Below are positions 42,201 to 55,015 of a stretch of DNA of 64,000 nt, piece after piece. Every line of letters begins with the position of its first letter. Within the stretch, counting starts at the first letter, position 1. Below the pieces are notes generated by a model. The model saw nothing but the letters and a program-made list of their open reading frames with translations, was not told the DNA's origin and ran no database searches. This DNA comes from Eunapius fragilis (taxonomy: Eukaryota; Porifera; Demospongiae; Spongillida; Spongillidae), in the NCBI GenBank assembly GCA_963681505.1, contig OY811977.1, positions 310,001 to 374,000 on the forward strand, written 5' to 3'. Both the position numbers and the translations under genes were made by a program.

Positions 42201-45200
42201 CTACGATAGTCAATATTTCCCATAGAGATGTATGGGTGGTTTACAATAGGAATGTATGGGTGGGAACCTACTTTTGAATCGCTTGGGTAAACCATACCGA
42301 AGCAGGTATGCTCGAGGTGGCATTTTAAACCGATAGAGGAATGGTTACTGCTATCTTCCATGTGTGCAGTGGTTTGCTTATATTGCATGTCTCATCAACA
42401 CCTCGATGCTAAGATTGTCAAAAATTTCCTATAGAAATGTATGGGTGGGAACCTACTTTTTAATCGCTTGGTAAACCCATACCAAAGCAGGTATCCTCGG
42501 GGTGGCATTTAAAACAGATAGCGGAATGGTTACTGCTATCTTCCAAGTGTGCAGTGGTTTGCTTATACTGCATGTCTCATCAACACCTCGATGCTAAGAT
42601 GGTCAATATTTCACATAGAGATGTATGGCTGGTTTCCCATAGGAATGTATGGGTGGGAACCTACTTTTGAATCGCTTGGGTAAACCATACCGAAGCAGGT
42701 ATGCTCGAGGTAGCATTTAAAACGGATAGAGGAATGGTTACTGCTATCTTCCATGTGTGCAGTGGTTTGCTTATATTGCATGTCTCATCAACACCTCGAT
42801 GCTAAGATAGTCAAAAATTTCCCATAGCAATGTATGGGTGGGAACCTACTTTTGAATCGCTTGGTAAACCCATACCAAAGAAGGTATCCTCGGGGTGGCA
42901 TTTAAAACAGATAGAGGAATGGTTACTGCTATCTTCCATGTGTGCAGTGGTTTGCTTATACTGCATGTCTCATCAACACCTCGATGCTAAGATAGTCAAT
43001 ATTTCCCATAGAGATGTATGGGTGGTTTCCCATAGGAATGTATGGGTGGGAACCTACTTTTGAATCGCTTGGGTAAACCATACCGAAGCAGGTATGCTCG
43101 AGTTGGCATTTTAAACAGATAGAGGAATGGTTACTGCTATCTTCCATGTGTGCAGTGGTTTGCTTATATTGCATGTCTCATCAACACCTCGATGCTAAGA
43201 TAGTCAAAAATTTCCTATAGAAATGTATGGGTGGGAACCTACTTTTTAATCGCTTGGTAAACCCATACCAAACCAGGTATCCTCGGTGTGGCAATAAAAA
43301 GAGATAGAGGAATGGTTACTGCTATCTTCCATGTGTGCAGTGGTTGCTCATATTACATGTCTCATCAACACCTCGATGCTACGATAGTCAATATTTCCCA
43401 TAGAGATGTATGGGTGGTTTACAATAGGAATGTATGGGTGGGAACCTACTTTTGAATCGCTTGGGTAAACCATACCGAAGCAGGTATGCTCGAGGTGGCA
43501 TTTTAAACCGATAGAGGAATGGTTACTGCTATCTTCCATGTGTGCAGTGGTTTGCTTATATTGCATGTCTCATCAACACCTCGATGCTAAGATAGTCAAA
43601 AATTTCCCATAGCAATGTATGGGTGGGAACCTACTTTTTAATCGCTTGGTAAACCCATACCAAACCAGGTATCCTCGGGGTGGCATTTAAAACAGATAGA
43701 GGAATGGTTACTGCTATCTTCCATGTGTGCAGTGGTTTGCTTATACTGCATGTCTCATCAACACCTCGATGCTAAGATAGTCAATACTTCCCATAGAGAT
43801 GTATGGGTGGTTTACAATAGGAATGTATGGGTGGGAACCTACTTTTGAATCGCTTGAGTAAACCACACCGAAGCAGGTATGCTCGAGGTGGCATTTAAAA
43901 CAGATAGAGGAATGGTTACTGCTATCTTCCATGTGTGCAGTGGTTTGCTTATATTGCATGTCTCATCAACACCTCGATGCTAAAATAGTCAAAAATTTCC
44001 CATAGAAATGTATGGGTGGGAACCTACTTTTTAATCGCTTGGTAAACCCATACCAAAGCAGGTATCCTCGGGGTGGCATTTAAAACAGATAGAGGAATGG
44101 TTACTGCTATCTTCCATGTGTGCAGTGGTTTGCTTATACTGCATGTCTCATCAACACCTCGATGCTAAGATAGTCAATATTTCCCATAGAGATGTATGGG
44201 TGGTTTCCCATAGGAATGTATGGGTGGGAACCTACTTTTGAATCGCTTGGGTAAACCATACCGAAGCAGGTATGCTCGAGGTGGCATTTTAAACAGATAG
44301 AGGAATGGTTACTGCTATCTTCCATGTGTGCAGTGGTTTGCTTATACTGCATGTCTCATCAACACCTCGATGCTAAGATAGTCAATATTTCCCATAGAGA
44401 TGTATGCGTGGTTTCCCATAGGAATGTATGGGTGGGAACCTACTTTTGAATCGCTTGGGTAAACCATACCGAAGCAGGTATGCTCGAGGTGGCATTTTAA
44501 ACAGATAGAGGAATGGTTACTGCTATCTTCCATGTGTGCAGTGGTTTGCTTATATTGCATGTCTCATCAACACCTCGATGCTAAGATAGTCAAAAATTTC
44601 CTATAGATATGTATGGGTGGGAACCTACTTTTTAATCGCTTGGTAAACCCATACCAAACCAGGTATCCTCGGGGTGGCATTTAAAACAGATAGAGGAATG
44701 GTTACTGCTATCTTCCATGTGTGCAGTGGTTTGCTTATACTGCATGTCTCATCAACACCTCGATGCTAAGATAGTCAATACTTCCCATAGAGATGTATGG
44801 GTGGTTTACAATAGGAATGTATGGGTGGGAACCTACTTTTGAATCGCTTGAGTAAACCACACCGAAGCAGGTATGCTCGAGGTGGCATTTTAAACAGATA
44901 GAGGAATGGTTACTGCTATCTTCCATGTGTGCAGTGGTTTGCTTATATTGCATGTCTCATCAACACCTCGATGCTAAAATAGTCAAAAATTTCCCATAGA
45001 AATGTATGGGTGGGAACCTACTTTTTAATCGCTTGGTAAACCCATACCAAAGCAGGTATCCTCGGGGTGGCATTTAAAACAGATAGAGGAATGGTTACTG
45101 CTATCTTCCATGTGTGCAGTGGTTTGCTTATACTGCATGTCTCATCAACACCTCGATGCTAAGATAGTCAATAATTCCCATTGAGATGTATGGGTGGTTT

Positions 45201-48200
45201 CCCATAGGAATGTATGGGTGGGAACCTACTTATGAATCGCTTGGGTAAACCATACCGAAGCAGGTATGCTCGAGGTGGCATTTTAAACAGATAGAGGAAT
45301 GGTTACTGCTATCTTCCATGTGTGCAGTGGTTTGCTTATATTGCATGTCTCATCAACACCTCGATGCTAAAATAGTCAAAAATTTCCTATAGATATGTAT
45401 GGGTGGGAACCTACTTTTTAATCGCTTGGTAAACCCATACCAAACCAGGTATCCTCGGGGTGGCATTTAAAACAGATAGAGGAATGGTTACTGCTATCTT
45501 CCATGTGTGCAGTGGTTTGCTTATACTGCATGTCTCATCAACACCTTGATGCTAAGATAGTCAATATTTCCCATAGAGATGTATGGGTGGTTTTCCATAG
45601 GAATGTATGGGTGGGAACCTACTTTTGAATCGCTTGGGTAACCCATACTGAAGCAGGTATGCTCGTGGTGGCATTTAAAACAAATAGAGGAATGGTTACT
45701 GCTATCTTCCATGTGTGCAGTGGTTTGCTCATATTGCATGTCTCATCAACACCTCGCTGCTAAGATAGTCAAAAATTTCCCATAGAAATGTATGGGTGGG
45801 AACCTACTTTTGAATCGCTTGGTAAACCCATACCAAAGCAGGTATCCTCGGGGTGGCATTTAAAACAGATAGAGGAATGGTTACTGCTATCTTCCATGTG
45901 TGCAGTGGTTTGCTTATACTGCATGTCTCATCAACACCTCGATGCTAAGATAGTCAATATTTCCCATAGAGATGTATGGGTGGTTTCCCATAGGAATGTA
46001 TGGGTGGGAACCTACTTTTGAATCGCTTGGGTAAACCATACCGAAGCAGGTATGCTCGAGGTGGCATTTTAAACAGATAGAGGAATGGTTACTGCTATCT
46101 TCCATGTGTGCAGTGGTTTGCTTATATTGCATGTCTCATCAACACCTCGATGCTAAGTAAGTCAAAAATTTCCTATAGATATGTATGGGTGGGAACCTAC
46201 TTTTTAATCGCTTGGTAAACCCATACCAAACCAAGTATCCTCGGGGTGGCATTTAAAACAGATAGAGGAATGGTTACTGCTATCTTCCATGTGTGCAGTG
46301 GTTTGCTTATACTGCATGTCTCATCAACACCTCGAAGCTAAGATAGTCAATACTTCCCATAGAGATGTATGGGTGGTTTACAATAGGAATGTATGGGTGG
46401 GAACCTACTTTTGAATCGCTTGAGTAAACCACACCGAAACAGGTATGCTCGAGGTGGCATTTAAAACAGATAGAGGAATGGTTACTGCTATCTTCCATGT
46501 GTGCAGTGGTTTGCTTATACTGCATGTCTCATCAACACCTCGATGCTAAAATAGTCAAAAATTTCCCATAGAAATGAATGGGTGGGAACCTACTTTTTAA
46601 TCGCTTGGTAAACCCATACCTAAGCAGGTATCCTCGGGGTGGCATTTAAAACAGATAGAGGAATGGTTACTGCTACCTTCCATGTGTGCAGTGGTTTGCT
46701 CATATTACACGTCTCATCAACACCTCGATGCAAATATAGTTAATATTACCCATAGAGGTGTATGGGTGGTTTCCCAAAGGAATGTATGGGTGAGAACCTA
46801 CTTTTGAATCGCTTGGGTAACCCATACTGAAGCAGGTATGCTCGTGGTGGCATTTAAAACAAATAGAGGAATGGTTACTGCTATCTTCCATGTGTGCAGT
46901 GGTTTGCTCCTATTGCATGTCTCATCAACACCTCGCTGCTAAGATAGTCAAAAATTTCCCATAGAAATGTATGGGTGGGAACCTACTTTTGAATCGCTTG
47001 GTAAACCCATACCAAAGCAGGTATCCTCGGGGTGGCATTTAAAACAGATAGAGGAATGGTTACTGCTATCTTCCATGTGTGCAGTGGTTTGCTCATATTG
47101 CATGTCTCATCAACACCTCGATGCTAAGATAGTCAATATTTCCCATAGAGATGTATGGGTGGTTTCCAATAGGAATGTATGGGTGGGAACCTACTTTTGA
47201 ATCGCTTGGGTAAACCATACCGAAGCAGGTATGCTCGAGGTGGCATTTAAAACGGATAGAGGAATGGTTACTGCTATCTTCCATGTGTGCAGTGGTTTGC
47301 TTATATTGCATGTCTCATCAACACCTCGATGCTAAGATAGTCAAAAATTTCCCATAGCAATGTATGGGTGGGAACCTACTTTTGATTCGCTTGGTAAACC
47401 CATACCAAAGCAGGTATCCTCGGGGTGGCATTTAAAACAGATAGAGGAATGGTTACTGCTATCTTCCATGTGTGCAGTGGTTTGCTTATACTGCATGTCT
47501 CATCAACACCTCGATGCTAAGATAGTCAATATTTCCCATAGAGATGTATGGGTGGTTTCCCATAGGAATGTATGGGTGGGAACCTACTTTTGAATCGCTT
47601 GGGTAAACCATACCGAAGCAGGTATGCTCGAGGTGGCATTTTAAACAGATAGAGGAATGGTTACTGCTATCTTCCATGTGTGCAGTGGTTTGCTTATATT
47701 GCATGTCTCATCAACACCTCGATGCTAAGATAGTCAAAAATTTCCTATAGATATGTATGGGTGGGAACCTACTTTTTAATCGCTTGGTAAACCCATACCA
47801 AACCAGGTATCCTCGGGGTGGCATTTAAAACAGATAGAGGAATGGTTACTGCTATCTTCCATGTGTGCAGTGGTTTGCTTATACTGCATGTCTCATCAAC
47901 ACCTCGATGCTAAGATAGTCAATATTTCCCATAGAGATGTATGGGTGGTTTTCCATAGGAATGTATGGGTGGGAACCTACTTTTGAATCGCTTGGGTAAC
48001 CCATACTGAAGCAGGTATGCTCGTGGTGGCATTTAAAACAAATAGAGGAATGGTTACTGCTATCTTCCATGTGTGCAGTGGTTTGCTCATATTGCATGTC
48101 TCATCAACACCTCGCTGCTAAGATAGTCAAAAACTTCCCATAGAAATGTATGGGTGGGAACCTACTTTTGAATCGCTTGGTAAACCCATACCAAACCAGG

Positions 48201-49010
48201 TATCCTCGGCGTGGCATTTAAAACAGATAGAGGAATGGTTACTGCTATCTTCCATGTGTGCAGTGGTTTGCTCATATTGCATGTCTCATCAACACCTCGA
48301 TGCTAAGATAGTCAATACTTCCCATAGAGATGTATGGGTGGTTTCCAATAGGAATGTATGGGTGGGAACCTACTTTTGAATCGCTTGGGTAAACCATACC
48401 GAAGCAGGTATGCTCGAGGTGGCATTTAAAACAAATAGAGGAATGGTTACTGCTATCTTCCATGTGTGCAGTGGTTTGCTTATATTGCATGTCTCATCAA
48501 CAACTCGATGCTAAGATAGTCAAAAATTTCCCATAGCAATATATGGGTGGGAACCTACTTTTGAATCGCTTGGTAAACCCATACCAAAGCAGGTATCCTC
48601 GGGGTGGCATTTAAAACAGATAGAGGAATGGTTACTGCTATCTTCCATGTGTGCAGTGGTTTGCTTATACTGCATGTCTCATCAACACCTCGATGCTAAG
48701 ATAGTCAATATTTCCCATAGAGATGTATGGGTGGTTTCCCACAGGAATGTATGGGTGGGAACCTACTTTTGAATCGCTTGGGTAAACCATACTGAAGCAG
48801 GTATGCTCGAGGTGGCATTTTAAACAGATAGAGGAATGGTTACTGCTATCTTCCATGTGTGCAGTGGTTTGCTTATATTGCATGTCTCATCAACACCTCG
48901 ATGCTAAAATAGTCAAAAATTTCCCATAGAAATGTATGGGTGGGAACCTACTTTTTAATCGCTTGGTAAACCCATACCAAAGCAGGTATCCTCGGGGTGG
49001 CATTTAAAAC
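39288..49010 (+). repeat. Satellite block C, second copy
   Basis: This is the copy 2 counterpart of 20,220-29,942, again with the 1,179-bp hexamer. The diagnostic unit starts at 45,521, 46,700 and 47,879 and continues past the duplication to 49,058, all at 1,179-bp steps. The 45,521 and 47,879 units are almost identical, and the 46,700 and 49,058 units are close, which gives the alternating 2,358-bp cycle. Confidence 0.88.
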
Positions 49011-50800
49011 AGATAGAGGAATGGTTACTGCTACCTTCCATGTGTGCAGTGGTTTGCTCATATTACACGTCTCATCAACACCTCGATGCAAATATAGTTA
49101 ATATTACCCATAGAGGTGTATGGGTGGTTTCCCAAAGGAATGTATGGGTGGGAACCTACTTTTGAATCGCTTGGGTAACCCATACTGAAGCAGGTATGCT
49201 CGTGGTGGCATTTAAAACAAATAGAGGAATGGTTACTGCTATCTTCCATGTGTGCAGTGGTTTGCTCATATTGCATGTCTCATCAACACCTCGCTGCTAA
49301 GATAGTCAAAAATTTCCCATAGAAATGTATGGGTGGGAACCTACTTTTGAATCGCTTGGTAAACCCATACCAAAGCAGGTATCCTCGGGGTGGCATTTAA
49401 AACAGATAGAGGAATGGTTACTGCTATCTTCCATGTGTGCAGTGGTTTGCTCATATTGCATGTCTCATCAACACCTCGATGCTAAGATAGTCAATATTTC
49501 CCATAGAGATGTATGGGTGGTTTCCAATAGGAATGTATGGGTGGGAACCTACTTTTGAATCGCTTGGGTAAACCATACCGAAGCAGGTATGCTCGAGGTG
49601 GCATTTAAAACGGATAGAGGAATGGTTACTGCTATCTTCCATGTGTGCAGTGGTTTGCTTATATTGCATGTCTCATCAACACCTCGATGCTAAGATAGTC
49701 AAAAATTTCGCATAGCAATGTATGGGTGGGAACCTACTTTTGAATCGCTTGGTAAACCCATACCAAAGCAGGTATCCTCGGGGTGGCATTTAAAACAGAT
49801 AGAGGAATGGTTACTGCTATCTTCCATGTGTGCAGTGGTTTGCTTATGCTGCATGTCTCATCAACACCTCGATGCTAAGATAGTCAATATTTCCCATAGA
49901 GATGTATGGGTGGTTTCCCATAGGAATGTATGGGTGGGAACCTACTTTTGAATCGCTTGGGTAAACCATACCGAAGCAGGTATGCTCAAGGTGGCATTTT
50001 AAACAGATAGAGGAATGGTTACTGCTATCTTCCATGTGTGCAGTGGTTTGCTTATATTGCATGTCTCATCAACACCTCGATGCTAAGATAGTCAAAAATT
50101 TCCTATAGAAATGTATGGGTGGGAACCTACTTTTTAATCGCTTGGTAAACCCATACCAAAGCAGGTATCCTCGGGGTGGCATTTAAAACAGATAGAGGAA
50201 TGGTTACTGCTATCTTCCAAGTGTGCAGTGGTTTGCTTATACTGCATGTCTCATCAACACCTCGATGCTAAGATAGTCAAAAATTTCCCATAGAAATGTA
50301 TGGGTGGGAACCTACTTTGGAATCGCTTGGTAAACCCATACCAAAGCAGGTATCATCGGGGTGGCATTAAAAACAGATAGAGGAGTGGTTACTGCTATCT
50401 TCCATGTGTGCAGTGGTTTGCTCATATTGCATGTCTCATCAACACCTCGATGCTAAGATAGTCAATATTTCACATAGAGATGTATGGGTGGTTTCCCATA
50501 GGAATGTATGGGTGGGAACCTACTTTTGAATCGCTTGGGTAAACCATACCGAAGCAGGTATGCTCGAGGTGGCATTTAAAACAGATAGAGCAATGGTTAC
50601 TGCTATCTTCCATGTGTGCAGTGGTTTGCTTATATTGCATGTCTCATCAACACCTCGATGCTAAAATAGTCAAAAATTTCCCATAGAAATGTATGGGTGG
50701 GAACCTACTTTTTAATCGCTTGGTATACCCATACCAAAGCAGGTATCCTCGGGGTGGCATTTAAAACAGATAGAGGAATGGTTACTGCTATCTTCCATGT
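49011..50800 (+). repeat. Block C continuation beyond the 19-kb duplication
   Basis: The sequence continues the 1,179/2,358-bp register of block C without a break: 49,058, 49,325, 49,451, 49,718 and 49,844 match 46,700, 46,967, 47,093, 47,360 and 47,486. This continuity indicates that the right end of copy 2 is the ancestral neighbour and that the novel join is the one at 29,926-29,952. Towards 50,800 the variants become less regular. Confidence 0.85.
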
Positions 50801-52546
50801 GTGCAGTGGTTTGCTCGTATTACATGTCTCATCAACACCTCGATGCAAATATTGTTAATATTTCCAATAGAGATGTATGGGTGGTTTCCAATAGGAATGT
50901 ATGGGTGGGAACCTACTTTTGAATCGCTTGGGTAAACAATGCCGAAGCAGGTATGCTCGAGGTGGCATTTAAAACAGATAGAGGAATGGTTACTGCTATC
51001 TTCCATGTGTGCAGTGATTTGCTGATATTGCATGTCTCATCAACACCTCGATGCTAAGATAGTCGATATTTCCCATAGAGATGTATGGGTGGTTTCCCAT
51101 AGCAATGTATGGGTGGGAACCTACTTTTGAATCGCTTGGTAAACTCATACCAAAGCAGGTATCCTCGGGGTGGCATTTAAAACAGATAGAGGAATGGTTA
51201 CTGCTATCTTCCATGTGTGCAGTGGTTTGCTCATATTGCATGTCTCATCAACACGTCGATGCTAAGATAGTCGATATTTCCCATAGAGATGTATGGGTGG
51301 TTTCCCATAGGAATTTATGGGTGGGAACCTACTTTTGAATCGCTTGGTTAACCCATACCGAAGCAGGTATGCTCTGGGTGGCATTTAAAACAGATAGAGG
51401 AGTGGTTACTGCTATCTTCCATGTGTGCAGTGGTTTGCTCATATTGCATGTCTCATCAACACCTCGATGCTAAGATAGTCAATATTTCTCTTAGAGATGT
51501 ATAGGTGGTTTCAGATAGGATTGTATGGGTGGGAACCTACTTTTGAATCGCTTGGTTAACCCATACTGAAGCAGGTATGCTCGGGGTTGCATTAAAAAGA
51601 GATAGAGGAGTGGTTACGGCCATCTTCCATGTGTGCAGTGATTTGCTGATATTGCATGTCTCATCAACACCTCGATGCTAAGATAGTCGATATTTCCCAT
51701 AGAGATGTATGGGTGGTTTCCCATAGCAATGTATGGGTGGGAACCTACTTTTGAATCGCTTGGTAAACTCATACCAAAGCAGGTATCCTTGGGGTGGCAT
51801 TTAAAACAGATAGAGGAATGGTTACTGCTATCTTCCATGTGTGCAGTGGTTTGCTCATATTGCATGTCTCATCAACACCTCGATGCTAAGATAGTCGATA
51901 TTTCCCATAGAGATGTATGGGTGGTTTCCCATAGGAATTTATGGGTGGGAACCTACTTTTGAATCGCTTGGTTAACCCATACCGAAGCAGGTATGCTCGG
52001 GGTGGCATTTAAAACGGATAGAGGAGTGGTTACTGCTATCTTCCATGTGTGCAGTGGTTTGCTCATATTGCATGTCTCATCAACACCTCGATGCTAAGAT
52101 AGTCAATATTTCCCTTAGAGATGTATGGGTGGTTTCCCATAGCAATGTATGGGTGGGAACCTACTTTTGAATCGCTTGGTTAACCCATCCCGAAGTAGGT
52201 ATGCTCGGGGTGGCATTTGAAACAGATAGAGGAGTGGTTACTCCTTTCTTCTATGTGTGCAGTGGTTTGCTCATATTGCATGTCTCATCAACACCTCGAT
52301 GCTAAGATAGTCAAAATTTTCCTATAGAAATGTATGGGTGGGAACCTACTTTTGAATCGCTTGGTTAACTCGTACCGAAGCAGGTATGCTTGGGGTGGCA
52401 TTAAAAAGAGATATAGGAGTGGTTACTGCTATCTTCCATGTGTGCAGTGGTTTGCTTATATTGCATGTCTCATCAACACCTCGATGCTAAGATAGTCAAT
52501 ATTTCCCATATAGATGTATGGGTGGTTTCCCATAGGAATGTATGGG
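50801..52546 (+). repeat. Array edge: run of consecutive 208-bp monomers
   Basis: Near the right edge the dimer alternation stops. The TGCATG marker occurs at 50,821 (there TACATG), 51,029, 51,237, 51,445, 51,653, 51,861, 52,069 and 52,277, always 208 bp apart, followed by one 185-bp step to 52,462. A 624-bp (three-monomer) duplication lies inside: 51,007 to about 51,500 matches 51,631 to about 52,124, sharing GTGATTTGCTGATATTGC and CTTAGAGATG. The array stops inside a long monomer immediately after the last CCCATA...TATGGG dyad. Loss of the higher-order pattern at an array edge is usual for satellites. Confidence 0.9.
52501..52546 (+). other. Last satellite dyads and junction with the 52-bp repeat
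   Basis: The final monomer reads through two sub-repeats, CCCATATAGATGTATGGG and CCCATAGGAATGTATGGG, and then changes directly to GACCAATCTGTCGC, the reverse complement of the 52-bp repeat. The break lies within GGGG at 52,544-52,547, just after the dyad. No target-site duplication is seen when this is compared with the other satellite junction at 63,515. Confidence 0.8.
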
Positions 52547-52674
52547 GACCAATCTGTCGCTATTCAGCCCGCTTCGATGAATAGCTGCACATTCGCGGGA
52601 CCATTCTGTCGTAATTCGGCGCGCCTCTACGGATTGCTTCACATTCTCGGGACCAATCTGGAGTAAATACTGCC
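52547..52674 (-). repeat. 52-bp GC-rich repeat, short inverted block
   Basis: Read on the minus strand, this is about two and a fraction units of the repeat that also fills 56,644-57,379. Each unit starts with the form ATTGGTCCCGCGAATGTGCA, then CAATCCGT and GCGCCGAATT. On the plus strand the marks are GGGACCAATCTG near 52,650, GGGACCATTCTG near 52,598 and the opening GACCAATCTG. Orientation is opposite to the larger block to the right, so the two blocks point away from the hexamer array between them. A short unrelated stretch (GAGTAAATACTG) links it to the hexamers. Confidence 0.88.
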
Positions 52675-54144
52675 TCCACCACTACCACTACCACTACCAC
52701 TACCACTACCACTACCACCCACTACCATTTCCACCCACTACCACTACCACTACCACTACCACTACCAATCCCACAACCACTACCAATCCAACTACCAATC
52801 CAACTACCAATCCAACTACCACTACCACTACCACTACCAATCCCACTACCAATCCCACTACCAATCCCACTAACAATCTCACTACCACTACCACTACCAG
52901 TCCCACTACCTCTACCACTACCACTACCAATCCCACTAAAACTACCACTACCAATCCCACAACCACTACCTATCCCACTACCACTACCACTACCACTACC
53001 AATCCCACTACCAATCCCACTACCACTACCACTACCAATACCAATCCCACTACCAATCCCACTACCAATCCCACTACCACTACCATACCACTACCACTAC
53101 CAATCCAACTACCACTACCACTACAACTACTAATCCCACTACCAATCCGACTACCAATCCCACTACCAATCCCACTACCTCTACCACTACCTATCCCACT
53201 ACCACTACCAATACCACTACGACTACCAATCCCACTACCAATCCCACTACCACTACCACTACCACTACCAATCCCACTACCACTACGACCACCAATACCA
53301 ATCCCACTACCAATCCCACTACCACTACCATACCACTACCACTACCAATCCCACTACCACAACCACTACAACTACTAATCCCACTACCAATCCGACTACC
53401 ACTACCACAAACAATCCCACTACCTCTACCACTACCACTACCAATCCCACCACCACTACCACTACCACTACAGATCCCACTACCAATCCCACTACCCCTA
53501 CCACTACCACTACCAATCCCTCTACCATTCACACTACCACTACCACTACCAATCCCACTACCTCTACAATACCACTACCAATCCCACTACCACTACCACT
53601 ATCCCTACCAATCCCACTGCCAATCCCACTACCACTACCAATCCCACTACCACTACCACTACCACTACCCCTACCAATCCCACTACCAATCCCACTTCCA
53701 CTACCAATCCCACTACCATTACCACTACAACTACCAATCCCACTACCAATCCCCCTATCACTACAACTACCACTACCAATACCACTACCACTACCACGTG
53801 GTATCACTACCAATCCCACTACCAATCCCACCACCACTACCAATCCCACTACCAATACCACTACCACTACCACTACCAATCCCACTACCAATCCCACTAC
53901 CTCTACAATTACCACTACCAATCCCACTACCACTACCACTATCACAACCAATCCCACTACCAATCCCACTACCACTACCACACCACTACCACAACCAATC
54001 CCACTACCACTACCACTACCAATCCCACAACCACTACCACTATCTCGACCAATCCCTCTACCAACCCCACTACCACTACCAATCCCACTACCATTACCAC
54101 TACCACTTCCACCACCAATCCCACTACCAATCCCACTACCACTA

Positions 54145-55015
54145 CCATACCACTACAATTACCAATCCCACTACCACTACCACTACCACTACCAATCCCA
54201 CAACGACTACCACTACCACTTCGAATCCCACTACCAATCCCACTACCACTACCACTAACACTACCAATCCCACTACCAATCCCACTACCACTACAACTAC
54301 CACTACCAATCCCACTACCATTACCACTACCACTAACAATCCCACTACCAATCCCACTACCACTACCATACCACTACCACTACCAATCCCACTACCTCTA
54401 CCACTACCACTACCAATCCCACCACCACTACCACTACCACTACCAATCCCACTACCAGTCCTACTACCCCTACCACTACGAATCCCACTACCAATCCCAT
54501 TACCACTACCACTACCAATCCAACTACCTCTACCACTACCACTACCAATCCCACTACCTCTACCATTACCACTACCAATCCAACTACCAATCCCACTACC
54601 ACTACCACTACCACTTCCAATCCCACTACCTCTACCTCTACCACTACCAATCCCAATACCACTACCAATCCCACTGCCAATCGCACTACCACTACCACTA
54701 CCACTACCAATCCCACAACCAATCCCACTACCAACGCCACTACCACTACCACTACCAATCCCACTACCAATCTCACTACCACTACCACTACCAATCCCAC
54801 TACCTCTACCAATCCCACTACAATTACCACTACCAATCCCACTACCAATCCAACTACCACTACCACTACCAATCCCACTACCACTGCCACGACCACTACC
54901 ACTGCCACGACCTCTACCAATCCCACTACCACTACCACTACCAATCCCACTACCACTCTCACTACAACTACTACTTATCCCACTACCACTACCACTACCA
55001 ATCCCACTACCACTA
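54145..55015 (+). repeat. 871-877 bp duplication within the hexamer array, copy 1
   Basis: Irregular hexamers act as landmarks: CCATACCACTACAATTACC occurs at 54,145 and 55,016 (871 bp apart). The ending CTCACTACAACTACTACTTA occurs near 54,957 and 55,834 (877 bp apart). The six-base change of offset is one extra hexamer in copy 2, near 55,045. A third partial copy of the ACAACTACTACTTATCCC landmark lies near 56,012. The order of rare variants between landmarks is nearly the same in both copies, so this is a recent event. Confidence 0.87.

Larger units (their letters stand above)
29943..49010 (+). repeat. 19-kb tandem segmental duplication, copy 2
   Basis: This is the second copy of the 10,690-29,942 segment. 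Its left junction joins block C sequence to block B sequence. Identity with the end of block C runs to 29,952, and identity with the start of the duplicated segment begins near 29,926, so the crossover lies within about 27 bp shared by both (around TGGCATTTAAAACAGATAG). Its right end passes smoothly into sequence that continues the block C period, which suggests the right side is the original array. It lacks one 185-bp monomer near 37,708. Confidence 0.93.
1..52546 (+). repeat. 185/208-bp satellite array (whole)
   Basis: This is a continuous head-to-tail array of about 265-270 monomers, all in one orientation. A convenient phase marker is TGCATGTCTCATCAACACC, which recurs at steps of 185 or 208 bp (for example 42, 250, 435, 643). 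Short and long monomers mostly alternate, so the real repeating unit is a 393-bp dimer. Conserved landmarks in order are TGTGCAGTGGTTTGCTC, the TGCATG marker, GATAGTCAA, a CCCATA...TATGGG dyad, GGGAACCTACTTTTGAATCG, a TTGGTA...TACCAA dyad, GGGGTGGCATTTAAAA and GGTTACTGCTATCTTCCA. No gene lies in the array. Monomer lengths near a nucleosome repeat and the homogeneity fit a centromeric or heterochromatic satellite, but function is inferred. I do not recognise the family from any named satellite. Confidence 0.98.

Noticed and set aside
29926-49020. Treating the second 19-kb copy as a certain assembly artefact
   Set aside because: It cannot be excluded without reads, but the lost monomer, the conversion-like patch and scattered base differences between copies are what true divergence would leave.
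11940-51865. Recurring minus-strand open frames of 63-83 codons starting Met-Gln-Tyr with Cys and His residues that could look like a zinc-binding motif
   Set aside because: The Cys/His pattern (for example CLKCHLEHTC) is a by-product of the repeat; frames exist only where long monomers lack stops, and no promoter, intron or poly(A) context is seen.
1274-51962. Dozens of recurring plus-strand open frames of 60-85 codons starting Met-Tyr-Gly-Trp-Glu-Pro-Thr-Phe in the satellite
   Set aside because: They follow monomer sequence in step with the array, start inside the CCCATA...TATGGG dyad, vary in length with simple monomer variants, overlap similar minus-strand frames, and match no family I recognise. 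Homogenised repeats explain their conservation. A transcript or peptide match would be needed to reconsider.
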